DNA of 64,000 nucleotides from Geosiphon pyriformis (lineage: Eukaryota; Glomeromycota; Glomeromycetes; Archaeosporales; Geosiphonaceae): positions 266,220-330,219 of the forward strand of contig JAAOMT010000690.1 in NCBI GenBank assembly GCA_016748015.1. The letters run 5' to 3'. The notes beneath the pieces are model-generated. The model ran no database searches, was not told where the DNA came from, and worked only from the letters and a program-made list of their open reading frames with translations. Position numbers and translations under genes: made by a program. Shown in pieces: positions 50,865 to 63,247 of the stretch (position 1 is the first letter of the stretch; every line of letters begins with the position of its first letter).

Positions 50865-52352
50865 TCAAACTTTTGTTCCATATATCCTTGGAAAAAAAAT
50901 TTTAATTATAATAAAATTTTAGGAAACTAATTTCTAAAAGATATGTAAATTTTAACTAATACCTGTGAATGGGTATGCATGTATTATACTGGTCCACTTC
51001 TGTAGTAAATAAGGCTTTGATCATTTGTTCATAAGCGTCACAACTGATTTTTAGTAAAGGGGCCTGAAGACTTCGTTGTGATATACTCGCCTGTAGCATA
51101 TCTTGAGCCATCTAAGGAGATGTTACGATCTTTTAAAATTGCCAAAATTTTTTTAAAATAATGATAATCATATATGTAAACGAAACAAACCAGTTCCCCA
51201 AGTTTCCCGTGACTTTTTCCCATCTGAGCGTATAATACTTCATGATGTAGATCAATTAGCTGTTTAGTGTCCCTTAATGCTTCTGCTAATCGAAATCCTG
51301 GATTTAAATCTATACCTCTTCTGGTAAGAAATTGGGAGCCTTGAATTCGAAAACATGATCAGAAGAATGCGATTAACAATGATGAAAAGAAGATTATTTA
51401 AATTTGGATTATACATGTGTTGGCCATATATCGCAAGAGTGGTCCTGGGCTCTTCCATTCCAAGTCCATCTCGACAAATTCCAATATTCCACCAGATTTA
51501 GTTATTCTGAGTAATTCCGGAATGATTTTTTCAGAGAATTGAAACCGGGTAAACGCTGATGCCATATATCGTTGATGTACAAAATCAAAATGACCATTAG
51601 GAAATTGTAAACCATCGAATAAGTCCATTTGTAAAAATGATGCGTTTAATGGGATCGAATCCTTTGGAATTACTGGTACTATGTCTATTCCGGCAAACTC
51701 TGAGAAAGGATAAGTAGAAGCCATATCTATTGTCCAGGAACCACCCCCGCAGCTAATATCAAAAAAAGCTTTTCTTCATCATTTGCATATTGTATTAATT
51801 AATATTCAAATTCTCTTGCGATAATTTGAAGATGCCATTTACCATGAATCAAGCACTTTTGCGTTTCCTGCTATTAGTCTCCCCTCTATTGGACCGTGAA
51901 AATTACCTTGCCAAAGAGCTTTTGATATGAAATGACTGATTGATCCGTGATCTAATTCTTCTAAATTCATAGGTAGCTGGAAAAAAATAAATAAATTTTT
52001 GGACAAATCAAAGAAAGCTTATTGGAAGTGATACATCTAAGATGCTACCAACAAATTTGAGGACCAATGGTTCCATATAATGAAACTGTCGTCCATCCAA
52101 ATAACGATACTCGGAAGAACAAGCTGTCGAAGAATCTTCTCTATCATCTTCAAAAACTGACTTTGCCTTTGTGGTAATTGATGAACCATTAATTGACATT
52201 TTTAAAAACTCTTCATCTAATTTCTTTCGTCTTAATTTTGATGTGCGACGAAAAAGTGATGGTCTTCGTTTAGTAGGTTGTGGCTGTGGTTCAAACTGAC
52301 TATTTTGTTTACTGATATTGTTTTTATTTCGTTTGCTTGAAATTTGGCCCAT
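50865..52352 (-). CDS. SAM-dependent methyltransferase, fungal DGR/WQGNF family
   Basis: Exons 52352-52053, 51976-51843, 51752-51415, 51339-51191, 51111-50963 and 50886-50865 (22 nt) give 363 residues, all in frame. Residues 1-75 are a basic, low-complexity leader starting MGQISSKRNK, an N-myristoylation-like start. YLDGRQFHY and KALWQGNFHGPIE are family marks. SAM motif I reads VLDSCCGGGSW (141-151), where the family has VLDxGCGPG, so one loop glycine is Cys and one Pro is Gly. GIDIVP supplies the ribose-binding Asp. LPELLRITKSGGILEFVEMD is the usual post-motif. The last exon encodes HRIYGTKV. It probably methylates a small molecule or protein, but the substrate is unknown. Donors gttggt (exon 1) and gtttgt (exon 4) are atypical. 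Confidence 0.9.
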
Positions 52353-53778
52353 TATTGAAAATTTTGAAATTGGTGGAAATTGAGAGAGTTTCCTCGAAAC
52401 TTTTTACTAAAGGGGGTGATGTTTGAAAATATTTGAGCTTAAACCAACTTTTCATTTGGATATTTTTTTGATTTCTTGATTGAACACGGAGAAAGGCTGA
52501 TTTAATGTACATGTATTATAATTCTCAGTCGGAGATTGATCCCAAATAGATGATCAATCCTAATTTTATCCGTCAAAAAAAAACGCCGATAACTTTTGGT
52601 AGGACGATGATTCATTAACGTAATTAAGAATACTTTCTACTAACGTAACATTTTCAAAAATTTGCCTCATGATAAGCCATTTGTTTGTTTTTACGATTTA
52701 CATTACAGCCGGTTGTCCCCCACAACCATTTTATTTATTGGATTTGATTCAAAAATTGCCCAGGCAAGTAAGACTTTTTCCGAAAGGTTCTCGAAAATTC
52801 TTCCAGAAGGATAAAATGGAATTAGCAACAATTATATTACCGATTTTTCTTCTGCATGAAAAAGAGTTCTAGGTCGAACATTTAATTATTTTGGAAGAAT
52901 CCATTAAGAAACGAGAAATATTTTTGTTTATTATATGAGACTAAATTTTGAAGAAGATTTAATACAGGTCAAATTTAACTTTTCGACAATCGGCGAGCGG
53001 GCCTTTATCGTGGTCACAAACTTGTAGCATAAAATTTTGTTTTCTACTTTTTCTGCTCCCCTAAACTCACAAGTATAATTGGGCGTATCCAAAGATAAAA
53101 GTCCATGAATAATCGCGACTTTTAGTTTAAATAAGTCGAAGAAAAAAAGGGTTGATATAAAACTTTTCCCATGTTAAAAAGTTCCCCAATTTTCATGAAG
53201 CGGGGGATTAGCAAAAAATTTTAAGAATGCTCCGATAATATAAATACAGGGATGATCAATGAATTTCCCTCAGCATGTGTGATGCATGATGATCTAACCT
53301 ACTATTCAAATTGATTGACGAGATATTTACTAATGAGTAAAAATAGGGGCCAAAATAGTCAAATAATCGAATTAAAACGTATTCGAAATATTAGATACTT
53401 GCTCAATTTCCCCCATCTTTTGAAAAAAATCTTGGAACTATGACCTATTAAAAACATCTCGATGTTTCATAATAAATTAAGCCAAAAATGAATTTTTTTG
53501 TATTATATTTCCCATTATCAAGATGGTTACCTCATTTTGATCTCAAAGCTCCTTATTAGTTTAACCATTTTACAAAAGTGTGATTCTATCCTTCTATCAC
53601 AAATTTTGAAAATTGAAAGAGTTTTATATTATGAATTTTTTCAGATAGATATGATGATGATTGATGTCCATAAGTTGAAAAAAATATAATCAATCGTCTG
53701 TGAATATGGCCCTTTGAATATATGAAATGAACGCTGGATTTTTGAATGCAGGATCATTTTCCGGGGCCTGTGAATTTA
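52353..53778. other. Intergenic, one orphan exon-like stretch
   Basis: Upstream of the methyltransferase. A plus-strand piece at about 52707-52766 (GCPPQPFYLLDLIQKLPRQ) lies between ttacattacag and gtaaga and looks like an exon, but no partner exon was found. The rest is blank. Confidence 0.35.
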
Positions 53779-54057
53779 TTAAGAAGCCTCTGTTACACTT
53801 AAATAAAGAAACCAACCAACAACAGTCACCAATAAAAATATGCTCACGTATTTTGCTTTGGGACCTTTGAAATCTGAATCGTTTTGCATCCAATAATTAG
53901 CCGAATTTCCTTTGGATTTGTGATATCGGCTCCCTCGTACCTTTTAATTAATTAAAAATCTCATAATATATTGGACGAATATTAAGGATGTCTTACTTTG
54001 AAATTTTTAACTTACATCTATATCAACTGGATATGCAGCAATGCCACCGAAATTCAT
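53779..54057 (-). CDS. Small single-pass membrane protein, unknown function
   Basis: Exons 54057-54016 and 53940-53779 (donor gtaag, acceptor aaaag) give 67 residues starting MNFGGIAAYPVDID. The middle is polar and basic, with YWMQNDSDFKGPKAKY. Then comes one hydrophobic helix (VSIFLLVTVVGWFLYLSV, about residues 45-62) and a short tail ending TEAS. Size and plan are like small mitochondrial inner-membrane subunits, but I recognise no specific one. An additional upstream part may exist: a 7-nt exon ATGCTTG (54557-54551) splices in frame to 54246, giving MLGGWLKRIYKSALPTNPEK. I could not find an acceptor joining that to the piece described here, so either the two are separate or the splice site is mutated. 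Confidence 0.5.
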
Positions 54058-54599
54058 AAAAAAAATTGATATTGTAATAAATAAAAATTGGTTTATATCC
54101 ATTATTATGAACAATTAATGAAAGTTTGTTTGAAAAACTTATTGAGGAAAAATAGCGCTTTATAAGGCTTATAGAATTTTTCACGCTGATAATCTTTTCC
54201 GGATTAGTTGGCAGAGCCGACTTGTAAATACGTTTCAGCCACCCACCTATCAAGCAGGAATAATTCCAATAAATTTAGGTTGATCTACCTTCTTATTGAG
54301 TCACGTTTTAGGTGTGAGCGATTTTTACAAAGTTAGAACTCTTTTCGCCATACAATCTCTAATTTAAATCATGTAAATTTTTTTATATTTTTTTATTAGC
54401 CACCCAAAGAAAAGCATCTTGAATGTTTTTAAAAAAAGCTCTGTGAGTTGACAAGTTTTTTATTAAAACTAAAAAATCACATTACGCGAAGCGAAGTTTT
54501 ACAATTCATTAATGTATGAAGGCGCACTAACTTGTTAATAAACTACTCACCAAGCATCCCTTTTCCACTCTTATCTCTTTGAGGATGAAAGAATATATG

Positions 54600-54785
54600 A
54601 AGATAATTCAATTTAGAAAAATGAATCAGCTACCTCTTCATCCTTCCAATCATCATCTAATTCTTCATTTTCAACCTTTGATTCTCATAAACTCAATTTT
54701 TTATCTAAACTGTGTCTACTTTTGTCTACAAAATCTTAATCACTTACTATTTGTAGTCCATTTTTACTATCAGTATCTTGATCTA
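54600..54785 (+). pseudogene. Fragment of an acidic/serine-rich coding sequence
   Basis: One frame reads EDERIYEDNSI, a stop, then NESATSSSFQSSSNSS and DSHKLNFLSKL to a second stop. The strongly biased acidic and serine-rich composition suggests former coding DNA, perhaps the tail of a transposase or regulatory protein, but it has no start and no recognisable domain. Confidence 0.2.
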
Positions 54786-54809
54786 TGTTGTTTATCAGAT
54801 CTTTATTAA

Positions 54810-57800
54810 CATTTAAATAATACATTTGTTTAATTTGTTGAAATTCACAATTCTGATGAGATTGGTTTATTACATCTTTTATTTGGGCCATTGTTAATAC
54901 TTTAGTACATTAAAAAAGAAATTAGAATAAATTTAAAATTATATTTGTTCATATGATAATTTTTTTAAAATTGATTTATTTTTTAAAATTAATAAATTTC
55001 TCAAAACAAAATGTAAATAATTTATCAAAGACAATAATATTTCTACAGATGTGGCATTTAAATAAATATTCATGCTCAGAAATTCTCCAATTTCAATATC
55101 TGAATACATCTTGGTTGAATTGATTAAAGGATATATTATTAAATGAAAATTTTTTGGTTTAATAATTTTCAAATTTTCACAAAATACTTATTAATGTGGC
55201 ACAAATTCAAACAGCATAATAATATAATAATTATTTACTTAAATCAATCTAAATTTAAATTTTGTTAAAACAAGAATTAATATAAAGTGTTCATAAAAAA
55301 ATAATAATTGCTTAGCTTTATTATTGTCATTCTTTTTCAATAATTTAATTAAATGTCAAACTACACATTGAAGAGTCCAGACCAAAAGTAATAAATTAAT
55401 TACATTATAAAAATGTGTTTTATGTGCTTTATTTTGCTATAAATGTTTAAAAAGCCATAAATATAGCCAAAAAAGTTATTTAATAACCAGTATATTTTAA
55501 TACAAGTGTTCTATATAAAAAACTAAAAGAACTATAATATAATAATAACTACAATAAATAATAAATAAATTTCAAATTCTCAAATTTAAATACAGATAAT
55601 TAAATAATTTTTTATTATTTGCTATTGAATATACTATATATGGCTAATTCTTTACAAATTATTATTATTGTTATTATTTTATTTGTTACTGTTTTTAAAA
55701 TAGCATTGATTTTGATCATTTTTGTTTGTACTTTTTTATTACTAATATTTATTGCTTGCTAAATTAAAACTTTATCAGAATTTGTAACAAACAATTAATA
55801 GACCATTAAATAATTTTGCCTTTTATTAATTTTTTAAAACAAAACTTAAGAAATTGAATTATATGCTAAATTTTAAATAGATATAATTTTTTTGAATGCG
55901 AAATTTTAATGGCAATTAATTTTTTTATATTATTTAAATTTTAAAATTATTAATTTATATAACTAATTTTCTCTTATTTTATATTTTTAGTTAAAAAATT
56001 CACATTTATAAAATAAATTTTATAGCATTTTTTAGTGTTTTTAAATTACTTTTTAAGAGCATAAATTTCTCAATTTAACTTAATATAAATTAAACATATT
56101 GTATAATTATTATATTGTTTTTGCATATTGATCAGATATTTCAATACAAAAATTTAATTGATAATGACTTTTTTGAATAAAAGGCTGCCAAATAATAAAG
56201 ACTTTGATTAAGTTAGTTATATTAATAATAAAAATTATTTCATATAATTGAAATACTATTAGACCAAAATATTTAAGTTCAACTATTTGCAATTCAATAA
56301 AATGAAATTGAAATGGAATATGTTTTTTAATGAACTGAACTAATTTGAATTAACAACTCTGTTATCAGGTATTTTTACAAAAAAAGTTTTTTTTCAATTT
56401 TACCGTTGAAAAAAATGCTTTGTTGAATAAAACAAAATGTCATAAATAAATTTGTGACTTCAAAAAAATTCTTATTAGCCATATAGGAAAAAATATTTTG
56501 GAGTATAAATAGAAAGTATCAAAGTATTACAACTTGGTACTAATAATATATTTTCGAATTCTAATTGCTTCGAATTTCACTTGTAAAACGTTTTTAGTAT
56601 TCATGTTCTTTACAGAAAAGGATATTCGATAAAACAATTTGCTGTACGAGAAAATGTAAGCTTATTTTTGATTGTATAAATATCCGAAAATAAAGAAGTT
56701 GCTTAATGCTTTAATGATAAACCAAAGTCAAGCGGTCCATAAATTATTTGGGTTTATATGTTGTTCGATAAATTCAGTATGGAAAATATTTACTGCTGGT
56801 CAAGCCAAAAAAAATAATTCTGTTGAAATATAAAATGTGTGTTCAAATAAATCGTTTATTCACAAGAACAAAACAAAAAGAGCCATTTCTTTAAAAAACT
56901 GACTAAATAATATCAAAACTGGACTATTAAAAATTGGAGACAAGTTATTTAGTCTAATAAAAGTAAATATTTTATATTTAGAGTAATATTGTAGGTGTAC
57001 ATTTAATGGACTAACATGTCATCCCAAAAATCAAATTTGGGATGGCAAAATAATGGTTTGGGATTGATTGACAATTAATTACATTTCAACCTTTGTAAAA
57101 TTGATGGAAATAAACGAAGAATATTATTGAAAATTGAAAAAATAAATAACATAATAAGAGTATATAAGATGAAATTAAACACATGTACCATAAAAATTTT
57201 CATCTTTACTAAAACTATTTAAAAGAAATGTAACATTCAATCAAAATAAAATTTGAATATCTTTTTTGTGTTCGATTTCTTTTGTAAGTCACTTTAATTA
57301 ACACCTTACTTCTTAAAAAACATTCTTTAAAGTTCTTTTGAAAAAATACAGTTATTGCATTGAAAAGTTTAAAAAACCATACAAATCTAAAACCAATCAT
57401 TTCTTCTGATGATTACTGTTAACGATTGGATTTGATTCGATCATGCAACGTTGATTTGTAACCATTACTGTTTGATTCTTACACTGTAAAAATTCAGTTT
57501 TTCTTTTTTCTCAGGAACAAATATATGTTTGTTTAACAAAATTATAGATACTACCTTTATATTGGAATTTTAGCATACATATTTCACAAGTCAAAACAAA
57601 TTCTAGAAAACGACGAAGATTTTAATATGATAATTCCCAAGCATGCAAGTCATCTTTCTAATGTTAAACTGATCATTCAACCGCCCTGACTTGGGACCAA
57701 TAAAAAATTTTTTACTTATCAATTGGTTCACTACATAAAACTTAATTATTGATCAAAATGGGAAACTCAAACTCTAAAGCTATTAATTATAAAAATTTGG

Positions 57801-59734
57801 TGCAGTAAACATTTAAGGTACAACGCCAGATCTTCGTTTAAAATGCATAAACCCACTCAATCGCACATAAAATTTGCAAATTAGAGGTCAGAAATATTTC
57901 TATTGGTTGCTTTCAAATTCAAGTTTATTTGATAATGTTAATTGTCATAGAAAAAAATTCATATGAATATGGTTTCTCTAATATTTGTAAGTTTCGATTC
58001 TCTGGTAGATTATTGACCTAAGTTGCCAAATCAACTTTAGCAGAATTCGAATTTTCTCAAGAGATAATAATATATGATCAAGAGGCAGTCCATGCGTTTT
58101 TTTTGTAACTTTTTGTGAATCAGTGTCGCCATCCGCATGAAATCTACTTTTTTCACGTAGGGGGACAAAATAGAAGACTAATTGCTTGAACAATCAAACT
58201 TTTTACCATTATCAATTCTAATCTGCTATAAAAACTACCTTTAAAAATTTTCATCGTTTCCCGAGTAAAACTTTTTCATTACATAATGACACAAATTTCT
58301 ATTTAAGAGTTTGGCGTTTATTTGCTAACTGTTCCTCGGCAATTTGTACATCGGATATTTTAAACATGTTATTCTTACAAAATCAATAGTCTAAATTAAA
58401 TTAGGATGAAGTAATTTTGACTAATTTATCCTCCTGAATATTGGGTGCTTATGTGAGTCAGATACTCAACCACCTGGGGTGATTTACAATATTTCTAAAA
58501 GTTTAAGGTCGTCGATTGACGTTCTTGAATGAAGTTTATGATCGAAAGTTTAATTTTCTAATCTTTGACATATTAGTTTTGGGCGATTCTTATGTTTGAA
58601 AAAATATAACTCAAAAATTGAGTTTCCAATGATTAAGATTCGTAGCCTCGAAAAGGTTTCATTAATTAAATTCAAATTGACCGTTGATATATTAAATTTT
58701 ACTTTTAAACTATTAAAAAATATTTTCTAATTTAAATATATATATATCTTTTAACTTAACAAGTTCAAGAAATAGTCCCTTTTTAAATTACTCAGTTCTT
58801 TACATAACAAAAGGGTCATTTATTAGCTGCTTCAATGAGCAGGCCTGAGAATCGTTTTTTGAGCTATAAATCATAAATTTCAAATGAATAATTATTTAAG
58901 AAGCGTTTTGAGTGCAATCACTCAAAGAAAGCATCCAAAACGTTCAGAACTATATTGATAAAAACTATTTTTAGAGAATTAAATCACGATCTAGTTAATT
59001 GAAAAGCTTTAGAGTTTAAGGGATGTTGAACATACAATCCTTTAATTTTTAAAAAGTGTTGCTTATTAATGGTCTTTGCTCTTAGAAAATTGATGATCTA
59101 AGACAAAAAATCAATGCATCATCAACTGCCCCGTGCGTCATTTAAATTTGTGTATTATTGGAATTTAAGGTTTCTCTTTATCAATGCAAAATTTTCACTG
59201 CAAGCTGTTTCATTCAACTTCTTTATCCGGAAATTCACTCAATTTGAAAGCTTTTAGAGGAATGTTTATGTATTCCATTTAAGACTGGTAATTGTCTTAA
59301 ATTTTCAAATTAGAGAGTAGTTATTAAATGTAAGATATTAGAAAATTCAAAGTTGAAAAAACGCAAACATGCTTGACGTTTTTCAGATTCCCTATAATTT
59401 CTTGACCAGGCACTCTTAAAATCTAATACCAAATACAAGGATTCAAAAGAACTTCTATTTATGAACAAAACGTTCACAGTATTGTTGAAGGAGCTTTTCA
59501 TTGGCTGAAACCTTATACTCCATATTAAAACTTAATTCTCGTTATCTCAGCTCCGTGATGTGTCACTCACCATTACACGGTCGATTTCGATCCCACCGTT
59601 TCTCATGTAAAATTTGTAAGCACGTGGATATTATTAATGCATGAAATTGAAGATTGAATTTCTCAAAAGCATAAATATGAGCCACCGGGGAAGCTTGTTG
59701 ATTCCTCAATCTCAATCAAAAACTCTTTCTTAAA
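54810..59734. other. AT-rich gene desert
   Basis: Extreme AT richness from about 54.8 to 57.3 kb, milder afterwards. On the minus strand about 54911-54747 stays open without known motifs. No other coding, RNA or repeat feature was recognised. The last few hundred bases should carry the promoter of the methyltransferase starting at 59735. Confidence 0.6.
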
Positions 59735-61162
59735 ATGGGATTTCATCATAGCAAACAAATGTCATATGCCAAAGTTAATGATAAGAACCATCGCAAATCC
59801 CCTTTCAAACATAAAAAAAAGCAATGTCATAAATTCCACTCGCAGAAACCCTTGAAAGAATCTTTTCGACACAATGATTCCAAAATTTCTGAAGAGACTG
59901 CAAACTGCTCATCACGCAGTAACAGCTCAAAGGTTTCGTATCATATGCTGGATGGTCGTCGGTATCTCAAAGAAGAGGAATGTGTTTATTTCTTCCCGGT
60001 AGATGTTAAAGAATCAGATCGAGCTATTTTATGCCACTTCTTGCTGAAAGCTCTTTGGCAAGGAAATTTCAAAGCTCCAATCGAAGAAAAGTTGAGGAAT
60101 GGTGAAATGAAAGTGCTTGACATAGGGTATGTAATTAGATGGATTTTCTTTCAAGATTATTTTAAATTTTCTTTCCGCCAGACAATAATTTTCAAGAAAT
60201 ACTCATTCATGTAATAAATGCTTCCTCTTATTTTTAAACTTTGTACAGCTGCGGACCCGGCCCCTGGGCATTAGAAATGGCATCAACATATCCGAATTCA
60301 CATTTTACAGGCATCGACATAGCACCAGATTGTCCGAACGAAATAAAACCAAAAAATACAAAATTTTCCCAAATAAACATTCTTGAAGGTTTACCTTATG
60401 TAAACAACCATTTTGATTATGTTCATCAACGTATGATGTCTACATCATTTACATCCAAACAATACGATGAAATTGTGTTACCTGAATTAATTCGCGTGAC
60501 TAAATCTGGGGGCGTAATAGAATTAATGGAATTCGACCAAACGTGTATTAAGATTGGACCAATCTTTGCTCAAATGGATGAGTTTTGTAAATTTAGAACT
60601 TAAAATTATTTATGTAATTTTCACGCGCTTCAGACACAAACCGACTAACTTATTTCCGATCAAATATTTTAGATAAAGACTTTCTAAAAAAAGTTGGTAT
60701 AGATGTTTATCAAGGATCGAGGCTAAGAAAATTACTGGAGAATTGTGATGAACTTCGGGATATAAAAATGGGATCGATAGAAATACCATTCGGTTCTTCA
60801 CATGGAAAAATGGCAAAATTGGTGACTATCTTTGATACATTTTTTGGTTTAAATTTGAGCTTTAGGAATATAAAGACCAAACTAATTCATATCCGATTCT
60901 CAATAGATGGCCGAAAATTTTTATGAAGGATTCTTGGCAGCAAGAGGTCAAATCTCTGCTGTAATGAACATATCCCATGGGGAATACGATCAATTGATCG
61001 AACCTGTTTTTAAAACAGAGCTGAATCAAAACCAAACTGCCATCTTTGCTCACAGGTATTCATCTTAGCTAATTTAAGTTCACACTTATTTTTTCGTTCA
61101 TCATTTTTTTCTGAAACTCTTGCATCCTTTTTACCGACAGATTTTATGCTACCAAAATTTAA
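59735..61162 (+). CDS. SAM-dependent methyltransferase, fungal DGR/WQGNF family, intact SAM loop
   Basis: Exons 59735-60126, 60249-60586, 60634-60821, 60907-61055 and 61141-61162 (22 nt) give 362 residues with closing frames. The start MGFHHSKQ, followed by a polybasic stretch (HRKSPFKHKKKQ), fits an N-myristoylation signal with a basic membrane patch. MLDGRRYL, FFPVDVKESDRAI and KALWQGNFKAPIEEKL are family marks. Motif I VLDIGCGPGPW (127-137) is complete. GIDIAP and LPELIRVTKSGGVIELMEFD follow, and the end is HRFYATKI. It is the best-preserved member of the trio and should bind SAM. It lacks the intron present after exon 1 in the two relatives. Exon 2 has exactly the length (338 nt) of the matching exon in the gene at 50865. 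Confidence 0.92.
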
Positions 61163-61821
61163 TGAGAGAAATTTCCCTCTTACCAAAATCTTGGTCACTT
61201 TTTATGATATTCTAAGATTTTGCATCTGTTATTGATATTTGTATATATATTTGTAGATGTTTGTACTAGTATTAAATAAAATAATCATTCTTACAATTGT
61301 ACGCAAGCAAACGCGGAATAGCTGAACTTTGTAGTCCAATAATTTATTATAACGACACGCAGTAATTTAAATTCCCTTTTCAATTGATTGCTAGAGAAAC
61401 CAATATTGAGAGTTTTTTGAGTTTAGATCAAGTACTCGCAGAGTCATGGTTTTTATGTGGGAAGGCATTCATGCTTATTCTTTTTGATAAGTGCTTAATT
61501 GTGTCATGTGAAATTGAATTCATGCCTTTTCTTGCACCAATTTAGAATGTGCTATTAACCGATAGCATTGACCAATCGCATTATCAGGCCAATATCTATT
61601 TTTAAGACTAAACTCGACTGCAAGGAAAAATTTTGAACATGATACGCGTTTTTCTACTTCCAAACACTTGAAAAATTCTTAGTCTATTATTTATCCGATT
61701 ATTCTAGTGTGATATTTATATAAAAATTCCTCCGAAAACAATGTCAAACAAAGACACAAGCTCATATTATTATTTAAGTACGAATTACATATTAGAACAG
61801 GTTGCTTGTGGTTACTGCCAT
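61163..61821. other. Spacer between two convergent methyltransferase genes
   Basis: About 660 bp between the 3' ends of convergent paralogues. AT-rich, presumably carrying both polyadenylation regions (AATAAA-like strings occur near 61275). No gene is seen. Confidence 0.6.
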
Positions 61822-63247
61822 TCAAATTTTGGTACAATAAATTCTGTAAATAAAATGAAGATTTTCAAAGTTCAGAAAGTTGGCTTCGTGATAGACTACG
61901 ATATCTGAAGGCCATACAGTAAACTTACTTGTGAACTCGAATACAAGTATTATATAAATCCACTTCTGATTTGAATATCGTATCACACATTCGAATGAAT
62001 TCGGAATCCGAGATTTTCATAGAACATGATAAAATTGGTTGCTGCGCCAAGCATAAATGATACATGCTATTTTTGGACTAAAAATTTATTCAAGAAAAAG
62101 TTTGAGCCCGTAATAACGTGACTTTTCCATAGAAAAATTCTTACTCTTACCAGGTCACTGATACTCCCATTCTGTTTTCCAAGAGGAACAATTTTCTCTT
62201 CATAATGAATATTTTTAACTTGTTTTGTTCTTTCTAGGGCTTGTTTTAATGTGGATCCTATATTACAATTTATCCCGTTTGATTCAAGAAACCGTAAGTC
62301 TGAATAAAAGTCATATAAATTTAATTATAAGTGTTATGATAGTAAAAAAGCCCAATTTATAGGACAAACTCACAATAGTTGGCCAGGAATCTGAGAACAG
62401 GTCCTTGATTAATAAATTCAAAATTCATTTCTGTAAATTCTAACAAGCCCTCAGGCTTTGTAACACGCAGAAGCTCAGGAATGATGACTGAACAAAATTG
62501 AAAATCCGTCAAAGTAATGGCCATTAGCGTTTGGTAGACAAAGGAAAACGTCTCATCTGAAAAAGGCAACCCGGCCAGGATATTGGTATGCGTAAAGGTC
62601 ACATTGTAAGGTGAAGTACTATTAAATTTCTCAATAGATGGATCAATATTAATCTCTGTAACATTTAGTGATGGATAGGATTTAGCCATCTCGATTGCCC
62701 ATGATCGTGTACCACAACTAAAAAATTGAGTGAGAAAAATCAGAAAGCCTGCGAAGATAAAAATTAATAGCTTTTTATCTATGAAAATTTGTGCTACTTG
62801 ATGGTCAAAACTTTTTCATTTCCTCCCTTTAAAATTGACTCAACAGGTGCCTGAAAATTTCCTCCCCAAACAGCTTTCATCCACACATGCTGAATATCGA
62901 GATTTGCTGGATCGGCAAAATTATTCGAAATCTGTCAAGTAATTGATTCATCAAAATATTCAAAATTAAGCAGAAACAGCTAAAACTTAATTCACAATAC
63001 TAACTTTTCCATCAATCAACACACATCCTCCGGACTGAAGATTTTCCATACTTGAAATACTTTTTAACTTACTCCAAATTCCCTCAACCTCGACATTTGA
63101 GCTTTTAGAGGGTGTCTCAAATAAAAAGTCTTCCTTGTCTTCTGGTTCACTCTGGGTAGAAACAGTATTGGTAACGCAAATTAAACATTGTTGACATAAA
63201 TCTTGCTGGTCTTGGATCTTGTGACTTTGACTTAAACAGTTTCCCAT
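61822..63247 (-). CDS. Methyltransferase-family protein with degenerate SAM-binding loop
   Basis: Exons 63247-63005, 62931-62798, 62717-62374, 62299-62151, 62077-61929 and 61843-61822 (22 nt) give 346 residues in frame. Three internal exon lengths (134, 149, 149) equal those of the gene at 50865. The start MGNCLSQSHK combines Gly2, Cys4 and Ser6, fitting dual myristoyl/palmitoyl anchoring. VWGGNFQAPVE replaces the family WQGNF block. Motif I reads VLTINCGTRSW (122-132): the Asp is Thr and the G.G pattern is lost. The next acidic position (GIDI in relatives) is EINI. LPELLRVTKPEGLLEFTEMN is kept, and the end is HKIYCTKI. It may no longer bind SAM and may act as a regulator or partner, or be decaying. 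Donors gttagt and gtagca are atypical. Confidence 0.87.

Noticed and set aside
51264-51458. 64-codon minus-strand frame
   Set aside because: It overlaps the methyltransferase exons in another frame and crosses their intron.
59560-59610. tRNA-like T-arm (GGTCGATTTCGATCC)
   Set aside because: The stem does not pair, and no matching anticodon arm or A box lies upstream.
60610-61198. Three minus-strand frames over the 3' half of the plus-strand methyltransferase
   Set aside because: They are antisense to well-supported exons that match two paralogues in splice phase and motif order.
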